Shown: positions 36,930-51,100, counted from the first letter of the stretch. The stretch: DNA of 64,000 bases from Aphelocoma coerulescens (GCF_041296385.1 NW_027184085.1:59740109-59804108), one strand, 5' to 3'. A program made the numbers and translations. The notes: generated by a model from the sequence alone, not told the origin.

Positions 36930-39781
36930 AGATAGAATTGAAATGATTGTTTGAAATGAAAAACAGGTCCCCATATCACAGGACAGTTCTGACCCACAAT
37001 CCTGGTGCATGCTTAGTCATTGCTTATCATAAGAAAACTTGCAAGTCTGAAAAGATATGAAGAAAGAAACCAGTTCTGGATGTCTAACCTTTGTCAAAGA
37101 GGTACTGCATAACTGCCTCATACCTTTTCTTCATGAAATATTCTGTTTCTGAAAGGATTAAAAGAATGAAGGGAACATTTAATGAATTTCTGACCATGAC
37201 TGAAAAGTGCTACATGGGGCAGAAAGTTTTCCTGTAAAACTGTTTACAGATTTGGGACTGAGATTAGCACAGACACCCCCTATAGCTGTGTATTAGCCAC
37301 AGGAGTAAAAGTTCATCTTTTTCAGGTTTCCAAGGCAGCTTTTAATAGAGGATCTCTGCACTCTATCCAGCTGCTCAGAATTTCTGGTTATTTTGTTGAG
37401 GAACCATTCTGTCAGCTGAGAAATGTTTAAGATGAAGTCAGCTGTAGTGTTGGGCTAGGAAATTGCAAATGCCATATGGAAATTATATTCAGATTATCAT
37501 GAAATACATAGTATTAATAATTAAATGCAGAGATGTCATGAAATTGGCATATGAATAGATACATAAAACAGACACATATACTCAGATCAGTTTAATACAA
37601 AGTGACTTGACTATGCATATAATTAACATAAACGCAAAAAGAGCTTGTGTTGCAATTAATATAGACACCAGCTACTGAACATGTTGCATAAATGCAGCTC
37701 TTGTTAGTTTAATATTCTGCCAGTCACAAGTGATGCCAAGTCTGATTAACCTCTGGGTACCACTATGGGAAAAACAGTTAAATAGTAATGATGATTTACA
37801 GATACTTAGAAAACATACTTAATTTGATGAAAGGCATAGAAAACATCGAAGAGAAATCAGCAAAAATAAGGTCATCACCTGGAGTGCTCTGGGGCCAAAA
37901 AGGCAAACTGAATTTTACCAAGTTCAAAGGAAGGCCAAAGGTGACAGATACACAAAAGAAGATGCTGAAATTGGCAACAGAAGAAATATCTTTTTCAGTA
38001 AAGGAGAGCATGCCATGGCTTTAAAAGTTAAAAGAAGTACAAAATAAAGAATATTTGGTAAAAAACTAATGGGCATTTACTCCGCATTTTAAAGAATATG
38101 AGAGGAATGGCATTGTGATACTGTGTTGGTAAAGAGGATTGAATGTTAATAGAGACAATTGACTGATTTGGTAATTAATTAATGCACATAAAAGCAGATT
38201 TAGCAGGTAGCACTGAAAACAGAGAATCAACATAAATTGTTGCAGAGAAGAACCAACCTTTGGAAAGTGTTACATCTACTCATGCCACTTTATGAAATAC
38301 TAAATGCATTTAAAAGAAAAAAAAGTTACATATAGCCTTGATCAGTTTATTTAAAGACTTTTATCTTAAAAAACATTTTATTTCTGTATATCAAAGTTCA
38401 GAGAGAGAAGTCCTTCATAGAAGATGTGTCACAATAACAGACTTCTAGGAAATCTGTAAAGGAAATCAAGCAGGTATTCTTCAGGAATGTGTCTCATTTA
38501 TTCCCAAAATTTTTAAGAGAAACCTCTCAGCTTGATGGGTCACGGGTCATAGTCAATCCCTGTGCAAGTACCAATGTGGCCTAAGACAGTCTTTGTAGAA
38601 TCCTCTGATGAAGACAGAAATAAATTTAGGAATAAATTTAGAACATATCTTTAGATGCTTCTCTTGGGAAAAGTGATGGTGTAGTTGAGGAAAACATATC
38701 CTCCCTTAGAATCAGAGGACATGGCAATGACATGAGGATACAAGCTGGCAGAAACCATCACAGATGTCTTTTTGAAGAGCTGGAAGACAAACAATAAATG
38801 ATTGGAGTGTATGAATGCAAGAAATCCCAGAACCGTGAGGAAGGAAAAGACATGGGAGGAAAGGAAGAAGTGGTACTGAAATTTTCTGAAGAGTCCACAC
38901 AGAGCGCTTATGCCTGAGGATTGGACTTTGGAATGTCTATAAACAATAGACACCTGGTCCTGTCTCTAAAGTGAGACATCCAAAACTCTCAGGTTGGCTC
39001 AAATAGGAACCTGGATTTAAATGTGACTTTACAAGTAATATAGACATGAAAAATTGACAGCTTTATAAAGTTTTAAATCAAATTTGTGTGAGTTTATTTA
39101 AAACATAGAAAGATTGATTCTGGAATGCTTTGTTTAAAAATAAAATATTTAGATTTTTTGCTGCAAAATTCCTACTTTGTTTCAAAACAACATATAATTC
39201 CAAAGATAAAAGGAAAAAAAAACCAAAACAAAGTTAAAGACATGGTTATATTACCAAAACATTGTGGAGTATTAATTATTAGCTAAATCATTGTGATTTT
39301 ATGCTATTCTTAGCTATCTAAATTGGAAGGCAGTATAGTTTCATCTTTATTTCAGTGGAGAAGATTTTAAGCTCTGTTGCATTTCATTGCAACTGATGCT
39401 AAGAACACATTGCTATATTTTGATAAAATAGCTAAAAATCTAATAAAATTAATACCATGTTATTCCTAATTGCAAAAGGGTGTCGGGTAATCAAATTCAC
39501 CGTCTTAACAGCAATTGTTAAAACCTTTTGCAGAATTCAACAGATAGTCTCTGGGGTGTTTTATATATGTATATATATATACACATGTATCATAAATATT
39601 CCATGTATTTTCACAGATTTCTTATGAGATAGTGAAGGGGAGATACAGGCAGACTCTGAAATTATTCATTAAACAGAGCAACACAACCATGTGTCATACA
39701 CTGAAGTGGCAGTCGGTTCTGGCTGAGCTTAACTGGGAGGCAGAGTGCAGGCAAGTGGCTTCCCGCAGCCTGACATTTCTC
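36930..39781. other. Unique AT-rich non-coding DNA
   Basis: No gene recognised. An open frame of 78 codons at 37788-38024 (+) and one of 100 codons at 38651-38953 (-) show no known domain. The adenine-rich 37790-38060 segment could be a very old LINE piece but I could not place it. A TA/TG simple repeat is at 39562-39590. Confidence 0.5.
39562..39590. repeat. (TA)n/(TG)n simple repeat
   Basis: Alternating TA with TG and CA interruptions over about 29 bp. Confidence 0.85.
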
Positions 39782-39930
39782 TGAGTCACAGAGTCATAGA
39801 GTAGTTTGGGTAGGAAGGGACCTTTAAAGGCCATCTAGTCCAACCCCCTGTCCACTCCTGCAATAAGTAAAGATATCTTCAAGTAGATCTGATTGCTCAG
39901 AGTCCTATCCAGCCTGACCTTGAATGCTAG
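39782..39930 (-). mobile_element. CR1 LINE, 3'-end fragment, reversed
   Basis: Starts TGAGTCACAGAGTCATAGAG, then GGTAGGAAGGGACCTTTAAA (39810-39829), GGCCATCTAGTCCAACCCCC (39830-39849) and a CCAGCCTGACCTTGAATGCT block near 39909. This is the reverse complement of a CR1 3' end, so the element lies on the minus strand with its tail at the left. The right edge is approximate. Confidence 0.93.
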
Positions 39931-41226
39931 GCTGCTTCTGCAATCATACTGTTATTTCCTTGCCAGCTCTGATTTTTTCCATGATCCAGTGGTTCACTAA
40001 GAGAACACTGTTAGAGCAGATATAACTGTGTTTTCTTGTTACTTATGTGATGTCAGTTTCATTATCAGTGGATCTTATATGTGGAAAAAAGGTCATTTCT
40101 GCCATCTTAAAGCTGAATGTTGTGAAGGGCACAATCCAAAATCCTTCTCTTATACCTGAAAGGTTTTCATTACACATTATACCTAAATGTGTTATCATTG
40201 CCTTATACTGTTTAACTCACATGGAGATCTGAGTGACATTTCTTCTTCCATAAAAAAGTACCCTGAATGTTCTCAGACCTCTGAAAGGAACTGTGCTGCT
40301 CTGGGTTTTGCAGATTTTAAAATATTTTTGACGGAAAACTGAAATTGGCTGGAATGAATATAAAAATGTATAAAATGTTTTTCACTCCTGATGCATTTTA
40401 TTCTTATTTGTGTCCCTCATTGTCCTTCATCTACTTCACTTAGAAGGATCAGTTCAGCACAAGTTATTTTCTAAGGTAAACATTCTCATTAAGGTATTTT
40501 TTTAGTCTGGTTTTTGGTTTGCTTTGTTTCAATTTTTTTTAATTTTTGTTTGCTTTTCCTTTTGGTGCAATCAGATGACTTTATCAAGCAGATATTCTCA
40601 TGTGTATGGAAATTCCTTCCTCCCATCTTCCTCATCCACTTTACTGAACCTTTCCCTGCTATCACAGTGACAATCTGAAAGACATAGAATTCCGCACTAC
40701 TGGTGCTAGTTTTTGTCTGGGGATGAATGGTGATGAGGCACATGCTTTTGTTCCCTGCTTTGTTCATTTCAGTCCTTCACACGGACAGAGATAGGTGCAG
40801 ATGTTCTCCCTAGGACTCATTTCTGAGGTAATTGCTCCACATTTGAAATTTACCCTCACACTTCCACAGCTGTAAGGCTTATTTTGGACTCAGAGATTTT
40901 ATGGTTATAATTGCTAGGGATATTTTCTTTAACTTCATAAGGCAACTAGTCAACTGGTATCAATTAATATTGTGTTTCTAACTTCTATAGATCTTTATTG
41001 AGTTGCCACAACCACAGAGTTGGCCTAAAATTTCTTTGGCTTGGGGACATGTTCTTCCAAGAATGCCTTAATTAACACCAAATTTTCATCAATCCTTTCT
41101 CCCCTCTCCTTCTAATTGCTACTGCTATGTCACAAGCAGGGAAGGGACATATCTGTGAACCAAGTAGTGTTCTGAATGATCACTGATGTATGTTTGCCTT
41201 TTCACTGGGGACAAGGTATTACAGGC
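39931..41226. other. Unique non-coding DNA
   Basis: No gene or repeat recognised. It includes a T-rich patch near 40497-40560 that reads as Lys/Thr/Gln-rich on the minus strand. Confidence 0.55.
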
Positions 41227-42538
41227 TGTTATGGGTTAGCAAGCTTAGTCCCGGACGTGATGTCCTTGCAAAGGAGTGCTTACAGTTTTCCCCATGACCT
41301 GATAGAACCTATCAGCTGGCCAGTTTGAATATGGACAATTCTTTAAGCCACTTAAAGTTGTGACTGCCTCTGTGATCCACACTTAAGAATAGACAAACTC
41401 CCCCCCAAGCTGTCTCTTGTTTCCGGCACTGGGACAGGTGGCTGCGGGGCCCATGTGGGGGCCAGTGGGCCACGGCCATCCTGAAGCCATGGGCCTGTTC
41501 CATCCGTGGAACTCCCCCCCTACTGCCTTGCTGTGGGCAGCCGGAGCAGCTCAGCTCTCCCCCCTCTCCACTTCGATAAGCAAAATTCCAGCTGCAAGGC
41601 TGAGGTGAGATTAACCCTTTTATTGCTGTGAAGAGCTGAAAACCTGAGGGAAGAGAGAGAGGAGATGCTTAAAGCTGAAATTCTGTTGTGAAGCTGTGAT
41701 ATATCAGAGTATCCCGTTGTAATTTCATGAAGATATGGGGGGTGGAGTGTTCAACTCGTAAGCAAAAGCACCTGTGCTGAGATAGGCAGATGCTGACACA
41801 GCTGTAATTTCATGAGAAGTTTGGACAGGGAGAGATGGAAGCGATGAGGACTTTGGCTCCAAATGGGAAAGGAGAAAACCTCAGTTCCTAGAGATGCTCC
41901 CAGAGATAGTCCTAAAGATGAAGATGAGGAGGACCCTTTGCTCCTAACGGGAAGGAGGAGGGCCTCTGTTCTTAGAGATGAAATGCTCCCAGAGATGGGT
42001 GAAGAGAACTTTTGTTTCTGAATGGCTCAACCTTAAAATTGTACCCCAAAAACCTTCAAGAGTAGACCCTCGAAAGCAGTTGCGGGAAAAGCTGCAAGTC
42101 GGGGGAAGGGACTCACATTGCGAGCAGAGAGACTCCTCTTCCTAAATGGACTGAACAATATTTGGAAGTGGGTGCCTGTCTCGGTGTGATACTGTTTTCA
42201 TAGCATGAGCAAGAAGAGACTTCTCTTTCTAAATGGACTGAACAAGGTTATTATGGAAATGGTAGACAGACTGAACATCTTAAGGGTTGTCTTTTTACAT
42301 TGTCAGTGGGAGAAGGGAGGAAGGTGGGGGGAGGAGGAGAGTTCTAATGGTGTGGTATAATTTTTTTTCCTTCTTTTAGGTCTGTTAATAAACTTCTTTA
42401 TATTCTTTCAAGTTTGGTGCCTGCTTTGCATTTCTCCTAATTCTTATCTCACAGAAGATAAACAGTAATGAGTATTTTGGGCCAAACCACTACACTAAAT
42501 TGGTGTTTCCGCCTGGTTACAGAACCAAACCTGCTACA
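41227..42538 (+). mobile_element. Long solo LTR (~1.3 kb) of an endogenous retrovirus
   Basis: Begins TGTTATGGGTTAGC and ends ...CAAACCTGCTACA, with TG...CA termini. The 5 bp flanks are CAGGC (41222-41226) and CAGGT (42539-42543), a 4/5 match compatible with an ERVL-class 5 bp target duplication. An AATAAA signal at 42387-42392 gives plus orientation. The first 350 bp are GC-rich with C runs; the middle (about 41840-42245) is a decayed array of related modules: two ~83 bp copies (starts 41846 and 41929) sharing TTCCTAGAGATG/TTCTTAGAGATG and GCTCCCAGAGAT, and two copies of a CTAAATGGACTGAACAA block (42137 and 42220). A purine-rich stretch (42308-42342) lies before the polyadenylation signal. 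No gag, pol or env sequence adjoins it. LTRs of this length are unusual; the exact family name is not assigned. Confidence 0.8.
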
Positions 42539-42543
42539 CAGGT

Positions 42544-45179
42544 GAAGAAAAATGCTTGATCTTTCTAAATGTGTTTATTTTTTCATTGAAACTTGAGTTT
42601 CCATGTATTTATTTTTATTCTCACTTTTCAGTAGCCAGATTCTCCACCTCAAGTTAAATATTATAGCATTGTTAAATGAAGACAATAGAAATGATGGACT
42701 ATATAAAAGCAATTAAGAGTAAAGGAGAACTGATCCATTTATTTTACTTTATTCCATCTTCATGCTTTAATGTTTTTAACATTTTGAGATCTGCCCAAAA
42801 GAGTAATTTTAACCATTCTCTTCTTGGGTATTGCACATAAAAATGTTTAAATAACATCTGCTCAGTCACTAAGATTTTTGTTTAGAAATCCAGTCCTGTA
42901 GTTTGCAATTTACACTAAGTTTATTAAATAATCACTTAAAAATTTCTGTAACCAAGTATTACTTCTGCTTCTACTGATACAATGTGTATCCACTGAAGAG
43001 CTAATATCTCACGCATTCACTATTTCTGTCCTGAACAAACATCCTGCTAATTACACTAATGAGTTTTCTAGCACTGGTCTTGGTTCATATGATCTATTCA
43101 GTTGTAAATAGCAGTTTATTCTCCACTTATGTCCTGTACAAGTCAATTTCTTGTGTATGACACTTTCTTGTTCCTATTAACAAGATGCATGCAGTGCGGT
43201 GAGATGCGTGCATGTGCTTTAAAAATGGATGACCATCAACTGACTAACTAAATGCTAACTAAATTTACTGAAATATTTGCAGTAGTTCTTTAATTCAGTG
43301 TTACCTTGAAACTCTTTAACTGTACATCAAAAAAGGAAGAATGTTAACAGGGAAACAGTTTTGGTGTTTAAGAAATTAAGGTCATTGTAATATATAAAAC
43401 TTGGAACATATTAACCTCATGGGTTTTGTTGAGAAATTATGTCACATTTATGTAGAAACAACAACTGCTTAGGTGAAATTCAACATACTTTTTAAATTTT
43501 CCTGTTGATTTGTATGTATACATTTGACCTGGCTTTACTGGAGGAATCATCATGTATACTGCATTTTAGGAAATGCTGCTTCCTGTGGACACCCTTTCAC
43601 TATTAGATTCTTTGATTATCACTACTTCCAGTACAATTTACACCCAGCTTCTTGTAGGAAGCAAGTGACAGAAATTAGAGATAGAATAACCTATCTTCTT
43701 TCCATTTTTCCAGAATAGGGTTGTTTCCTGCAGTATATGAGAGAGTATACTTTGCTTTGCAGTGACACAGCCACCACCTCATGGTACATTGTGCTGATAT
43801 ATGAAGAGCGGGGGCCATAAAAACCCCATGGCCTTTGTGGAACTGCAGGCCACAATTGTAAGTAAGCAGCAAGGTCTGCACTGTAGGAGCAGACAGAAAA
43901 CTGCCATATACTAGTAGAGAGGAAGCTCAGTGCAAGATGTCAGTCCTCACATTTTTTGGCTAAAACCACCTTTACCGAAGAATGCAGATTGGAGTTCACA
44001 GAAACATGAAAATCTTGTTGATTTTGCCAAGGCCTGCCATCAAAGGAAGAAAGCCTAGAAAAATCCTCCATGCTTCATTTCATTTCAGTTGAAAAAGAAA
44101 GCTTCTTTTTACAATTCACATTTTAAAATAAATTTGAAACAGAAGTTTAAAAAATAAATACTTACAACATAGTGAATTTTTCAGTTTAACCCAAAACACT
44201 TTTTCAACTGCTGCTTACAGAAAGCAGAGTGACCAGCTGTTCACATAGGTCTGGTAAAAATATGCTTTCATTGGGGGTTGTATTGCAGACACTATGATGT
44301 GAGGTCTTTCTGCTCTCCCCAACACTCCCAGCATGGCTGATTTATTCCAAAGTTTCAGTCCACATATGGACTTTATATGCATCACTCCAGAGATTTGTAA
44401 CCATGCTTTTATCTGTCCTCTGCTGGATCTGTACATTAAACTGACAAAAACATAAAATGACTGAGCTTTAAGGAAAAAAGCTAATATCCTGCTCAAATAT
44501 GTTATTTGTGTTTATCTGATAAATTCTATTTATTTCCTCTCTTCTCCTAAATCTCTAGTTTTTGTTTGCATGTAATAATTTTCAAATATTTGTACACAGG
44601 TATTACGGTCTCACTAGCTAATCATTTAGCAAGATAGCCATTTTAATTTTGCTAACTTTTCCTCACAGTGTAATGTTTCTGTCTTTCTAATTTTCTGTTT
44701 ACTTTTTTTCACTTTCTTCTGTGTTTGGATTAGTTTCATTGATACCTTCATTGATTTTTATAAACGTATGGAAGCTCACCATAGCAGTGATTATCGTGTA
44801 GGATCATCACAACAATGGATATCTCTCTGATAAAACTCAGACTCAGGCATAAAAATTGCAGATGAACAGTGATACCTTTTATCCATCTGCTGAAAGCAGA
44901 GGGATGCTGCCAGTCTTTTCTGTGGCTCCTAAGTCAAACCTCTAGCTAGCTTATGCTGTTAAGACTGATCCGGTAAGGTGTTACACTGAGCAGAGAGAGA
45001 GAGGAATAGAGAGAGGGGAAAACAGAGATCTTAAAAGGATTTCTGTCATGACTGAGCTTAGGAGACTTATATGGGACTTATCACAACTTCACTGCTTATT
45101 ACATATATAGTTATTTTTGGTATTTTTATATTTATATGTATTTTAATACAGCTAAATTTATAGAAAAATAGGTAATAGC
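42544..45179. other. Unique AT-rich non-coding DNA
   Basis: No gene recognised. Contains a GA-rich stretch at 44991-45016. AT-rich with frequent stops in all frames. Confidence 0.55.
44991..45016. repeat. (GA)n-rich stretch
   Basis: Two GA runs separated by a short AATA interruption, all purine on the plus strand. Confidence 0.8.
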
Positions 45180-45412
45180 TTAAAACAGAAATAGGGGAGG
45201 TTTACATTAGATACTAGGAAAACATTGTTCACTGTGAAGTGAAGATGGTGAAGCACTGGCACAGGCTGCCCAGAGAAGCTGGAGGTGTTCAAGGCCAGGT
45301 TGGATGGGGCTCTGAGCAACCTAATCTAGTAGAAGGTGACTCTTCCCATGGTGCAGGGGTTGGAACAAGATATTTTTGAAGGTGTCTTCCAAACCAAACC
45401 ATTCTATGATGA
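45180..45412 (+). mobile_element. CR1 LINE, 3'-end fragment
   Basis: Carries AGGGGAGGTTTACATTAGAT (45193-45212), a GGCACAGGCTGCCCAGAGAA block (45259-45278), GGTGTTCAAGGCCAGGTTGG (45284-45303), CATGGTGCAGGGGTTGGAAC (45347-45366) and the terminal CCAAACCATTCTATGAT. Order and ends are those of a 5'-truncated CR1. A small deletion removes part of the region just after the 'GCCCAGAGA' motif compared with the copy at 36643. Confidence 0.93.
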
Positions 45413-47899
45413 AAACTGCAGCAGTTCAATTTTTTTCTACACTTAGCATAGAAAACAAGCTTTCTTCCTGATGCCAGTCAATGATCCAGACACAAAAGTG
45501 TGATTGTTATTTTTCCACTCTGCAAATCCTTTGTCTAGGCAGGTGCAGAGGCCCATGCTTCATACATTGCCAAACAGTGGATTTTGCATTTTGAAAAATA
45601 TCTTTTTTTTGAGAAGCCAAACTTAAAAAAAAATTAAGCTGGAAAGAGTAGCAGAGTTGAGGCAGTTGATGAAGAAAGCAATGACTAATTAAATCAGGGA
45701 CATTAATATCTCCCTCTCAACAGTGTTAGGCACTTACTGCTTTGGCATGTGTAGTGGCTCCAGGAGGGAACACTTGGTGGTTACAAGGACTGTGATAACG
45801 TTGATCATACCAGATTGTCTGGCTGTGACCTATTTAATTTGAAATTGTTGTGTGTGTTATGCCAATCCCTTGAAGTAAAAAAAATGTTCATGATGAGCTG
45901 TTGGCTGTTAACTTGAAGCTCTGTCCAAGTCTAATTGATTTGCGATCATGATATATATTGACAGCTGACTACAATTCATAACAACCTACTTGTTGAGGCT
46001 TGTTGTCTTCCCTTCGGTTGTTCAGTGTCATGACATGCTGTAGATGATCCATCACAGGGCTGTGTTCCTCTCCCATTGCGGGGGAAAGAGAAATAGAACA
46101 CAGGTAAAGTGTATCTTAAGCAATAGACAGATATCTCCCAGCAGCAAGGCTGGAGTTCCAGTCTCTTTCCAGTTCTTTCCAGTGGCAACCCCACCACTCT
46201 AAGTTTGTACTCACCACACAATTAAAGCTTATCAACTCACCCAGGGAAAGAAGACTGGGAGCCTGGGCTGGCTAGGACTTCTACAGAAAAGATTCTGAAA
46301 CCATTCCAGTTGAAGAGAGAACCAAATTCAGATCTTCTGACTAAATGCCTTTTACAGGAGCAGGGCTTTTATGGGAATGATAGGTGAAATTAGCAAAGGG
46401 ATTGTGTGCAGGAAAAGGATCACAGGGGTAGCTTCACCTCTATCTACCTATAGCTGCCTCTGAGAAATTCTCCTTAGGTTATAAAAGAAAAAGAAAGTAT
46501 TAAAAAAAGGTAGAGAACTATGCCTCATGAGCAGGGGAACTTCTCCCTTGTTTTTCAGTTTAAGGTACAAACCACCAATGGAAGCAATATTTAAGGACCA
46601 GCCCTTGTGATGACAATCCCTAGTGGCTAGTGGCAGTCTCTCTTCTTGGGTGTATAGCACTACCTACACATTGTTAAGGAACTATAGGTGTCAAAAAGCA
46701 CAACATGTGCTTTGGAATGGGTGTGAAACCGCTAGAAGCTAAAGACTCCTATATTTAAAACACGACCCTTAATTTCTTGCAACCTTGAATATGAAAAAGG
46801 AAAAGTAAATTCAAGGAAATACTACTGTTTTATTCATATTTAATAAATTATTTACAATACATTGAATATAATGTGTGGGTGCTACCCTGTAGTCTCCACG
46901 TTGCAGGAGCATGTGCCTTTAGCTGTCATTCTGCTTTGATTAGAAGTAGAGGCACGTCTGTCACATAGCACAGTCATGGGGAAGTTCACAGCAGGGACAG
47001 GTCGCAAATACTTTGGCAGTGCTAAATAGATGGCCAGTCCACATGAAATTAGTTGAGTTATTGCATGTGCATGAGTTCCAACAAGCTTCAGATACCTTGA
47101 ACTTATCAACTAAGTGCCTGTTACTTTGCTGTTTCTCTGAGAAATTTGAATACTGCCGCTTCTCTTCCTCTGAGTGGCTTCAAAATATATAGGGGTCCTT
47201 CACAAATGCACAGCACCAAGAAAAGAGATACGGGGTGAAAAAAGCAGCTTCACCATTGTCTTATTTATCAAAATACAGTAGGTTTATGAGTTTAAAATAT
47301 TGCATTTGTAGCATTTTGCAACATATTCATTCTGGCTAAAGACTGTATTTGCAGTCTCCTTGAGTTATTGTGCAGCTCTTTATTTTTTCATGTGGAATAC
47401 AGAAGATGTATTCTCAACTATGAATAACATTTCTAGGATAAATAGTTTCCAGAGACAGCCCATTCCAAAATTGCAGACTTCTATGACTGCTACATCAGAA
47501 ACATCTTCAGAAGTAGTCAACCAGACGCAAATCTAATTGCCATAGCTGAAAATAAATGTAATTTAAAATGTGACACAGATGTATCCAGATCATGGATGCT
47601 AGAACATATTTCCATAATCTTCTGGTAATTTAGCAGTCATGCACTGAAATCACTGTTAGAATTAGTAGAGATAAACTTTTTCAGCAGGACAAGACACGTG
47701 TTAGTTTCCCAAATTTCAGTCACAATTTCTACAAAGTAGAGTGCAGGAAAGGGAAATATTTTAATTAATTCCCTGCTATGTAGAAACATAGATCCAAGGG
47801 AAAACAAGTGTACTGAAGGTATTGCAAACAGCAATCCTCCACTGGCCTATGAACGGGGGTTTTTTTCAACAACTGTAAGACACAGAAATGTAAGACAGA
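45413..47899. other. Unique non-coding DNA
   Basis: No gene recognised. The segment 45970-46300 is a little more GC-rich and could be an old repeat, but I could not match it. Reading frames are under 85 codons. Confidence 0.5.
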
Positions 47900-48135
47900 A
47901 GAGAATTTCAAGAGGTCATATAGCTTGCATCTGTGCTCTGAGATAGGATTAGATACACATGTGCAGGTTCTTGCTTAATCTGTTTCTGAAAATATTAAAT
48001 GTGTGTTTTTACACAGCTGCATTAGATAATTTTTTTGTGGCATTAATTACCCTTACAGTGATAAATCTAATATCTAGCCTCAATCTTCTTTGCTATCAAT
48101 TAAGCTGATTATCAGTTGTCCTAGACCCATAGTAA
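47900..48135 (-). mobile_element. Ancient CR1 3' end, reversed
   Basis: Read on the plus strand the segment runs AAGAGGTCATATAGCTTGCA, then TTCTTGCTTAATCTGTTTCT, GCATTAGATAATTTTTTTGT, CCTTACAGTGATAAATCTAA and TTATCAGTTGTCCTAGACCC. This is the order, in reverse complement, of an old CR1 3' region known from birds and reptiles ('...CTAACCTGCTCTTAAA...', '...GGCAATTTATTCCAGTG...', '...CTTGTCCTATCC...'). Divergence is high and ends are approximate. Confidence 0.55.
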
Positions 48136-51100
48136 TACCACTCTAAATATAGCTTCAAACTTAACCCACTTTAAAATTTCACATTATGCAAGTATCACAG
48201 ACAGAACCATTTTTCCAGTGCATTCCCCAAGCTAATCAGTGATTGAGAAAAAAAATTATTCAGATGTATTTTGTCGTGTGACAAGAAGATAATTCAGGAA
48301 ATAAGGCTTTGTAATATATTACCTGCGGTTTTTTTCTTCCCACCAGACAAAAATTACTTAGTTCCGTTTTTCTTGAGGAAATATAATTTGAGGAACTACC
48401 TCAAATATGAATATCTGATTTGTGTTCTCTTGTATTTAATTTTTGGAAGAAAATAATGTAAAGAAACTGAAGCCCATTTTCATACAACCTTCAGAAGTTA
48501 TGGGTAAGTGCTATTAAAATTCACTTAAGGAACAAACTAAAAAAGGAAAACTGAGTGTCCTCAACATGGAAGTCAAATATAGGTATTATTGAAACCTGTG
48601 TTACACCAAAAGGCAGTATTAAAATAATTTAGTATCAAACGGCACTGGAATGTTGGAGTGGCTGCTGACCAAGCACAGCCTTTTATACTGGCAGCCAAGT
48701 TCACCTTCTTACAGTATTCCGTGATGTCTGAAGAGGAATCCTTCTATATAGGATTTGCTGTCTTGAATGCATACGTGTGTAAGGACACGGCCTATATTTT
48801 GACACACTGCTCTATTTTGGAAAAGTTTGAGGTGACACTGCAGCTGTTCTGCAGGACACAATGGTTTTATGCATGCGACTGTGACTTTTGTAGTAATGTG
48901 CTAGTAAGATCTTCTTGGTGGGATTTACTGGTGACATGAGATTTATAGCTGGGAACAGATGTTCCTTGTTCCTTAAGAGCTGTAGAAGAGTTAGGTTTAC
49001 TGGTGAAATATTAAAATTGTATACATATACTATGAAATTAGATCCATTATTATTAGAAATGCACATTGGTTGTATGATTTCTGTATTTCTAAATGCTGGG
49101 GCAATTGAAAATTGGTATCAATTTGGAAACCTCGCCTGGGAAATATTTTCAGAAAAAAAAGCAACAAAGAACTACCACAAAAAAACAAACAAAAAAGCCC
49201 TACAACCAAATCTTAAGTTCATTTTTTCCCCCTTGTTCTCTATCTGAAAGCTATTAGTCTTACATCCATCCTGAAAAAGACCGAGGTGAAGTAGTTCTGC
49301 ACCAAAACACGATTTGTTTCTCTGTTTCATCATGAAAATATAATAGCATATAAACTACAAAATACTTCTATTTAAAACAGGAAAGCAATATTTCTCTCTA
49401 ATTTTTCACAAAACAGACTGACAGATACTGCATTTAGGATAAAACTTCACAGTAAAATACAGTGAATACAGTGAGCCTTGATGTCTTTTTAACAGGTCAA
49501 ACTTATAGGTTGCATTGCACTGACACAGTCACTCCAGTATTCCAATGCTATTTAATGTTGCATTTTTTAATAGAGAATTGAAGGCTAACATGGGTTACAT
49601 TAATGTCTGTATTCTGCTTCCATGTTAAGGACATTCAATTTTCCTTTTTAGTTTGTTCTCTGGGTGAAATTTAATATAATCTATCTAAAAATTCTGAAGG
49701 TTGTATAGAAATGTACTCTGGGTCCTTTACATAAATTTCCTCCAAAAATTTAATATATGGTTTAACTCTTTCTTTCCACAAGGAGAAACTGGTACCAGAA
49801 GGAAAGAGATAATGTCTTATGATGACTTTTTTCAAGGTGGCTTCTTCATCTTTTGTTTAAGTGCTCTCTTTATTACAGAAAGGAGAAAGAAAAGAAATAA
49901 AAGGTGAAATCTTTTCTGTAACTCTAAGTTTTCCTCTGCATGGTCTTGTGGTGATAAATTCTGTGCTGCAAGATAAAATAATTGCTTAAAAAAATCCACA
50001 CAGTAGGCCTTAGTAATATCATCTGTGTGCTCTGGGAAAAGGAAACAAATTTAGCTCTGCATGTAAGGTGTTGCTTCTCAAACTGTTAGGTTTGCTCTGT
50101 GTTTCAGGAAAAAAATTAAAAATTCTTTCAAAACGTCTTCCATCCAAGTCATTTAACTTAACCCAGTCTAAGATCAGTGCTAGCTTAAACTTACATTATG
50201 AAGCTGAAAAAATAGCTAGGTGGTGACCTTGGTGAAATTTTGTTTCATCTTTAGCAAGAATTTATAGGGCAGATTTCTCTACTGTAAAACTGCCCATTAG
50301 AGATGGCATCTTGACATATGACATGAGGGACCCAGCCTCCAGGGGCACTGGAACCTGGAGCCAGGTTTGGCTCAGTCAGCAGATACTGTGCAGTGCTGTG
50401 CAAGGCGCTACTCACCTACCCCATTAATATTTTGCTTATAATCTGCATAGTGAGGTTTGGACGTGGAAAGCCTTGGTCACAGTAGAATAATACTTTCAAA
50501 AATCGTGTAGTGTGATAGTACCTCTACACAAAAGTAGGAGGCTGAGGCCTGTCCCACTGGTCCTCCCTGCAGCTGGTCTCTCCCTGCCCCTGCAGCAGGT
50601 CTCTCCCTGCCCCTGCAGCAGAGGTTGTGTTAGTCTGCACCTCTGTTTTAGCACAGCTAAGAACCGTGAGTCACCTGAGGAAGTACCACAGACTTTATTT
50701 CCAGATGTGTGTGGAGATGCATTTTAGCTCAGCAGCACTCAGTGTGTAGATTCTTAGGCATAAGTGTCCCCGAGAAGTGGTGGGTGCAAAACCTTTCCCC
50801 TGTCCTGTATCACTTACAGAATCAAGATTTGGTACTTAAATTTTAAATTGTGCCTAAAAATTAAATGGTGAAACCATCTCATCATTCTGCATGGCTAAGA
50901 AATTTTCAAGATGTTTCAGGAAAACATCTGAGCTTGACTAGGACATGAGATTTATAGCACTATTTGTATATTCATTTATTTTTACCCTTGGTGTGTGCAT
51001 TTAAAAAGAGACTATGGACATGAAACACAACCTTGGTTTGGATTTTCTTTTTAATTTCTTTATGTTTCGGAGTCCTTACTGTTGGAAGGTGTACTAAGGT

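Noticed and set aside
38651..38953. 100-codon minus-strand frame
   Set aside because: No known domain or splice context; length is within the chance range for this composition.
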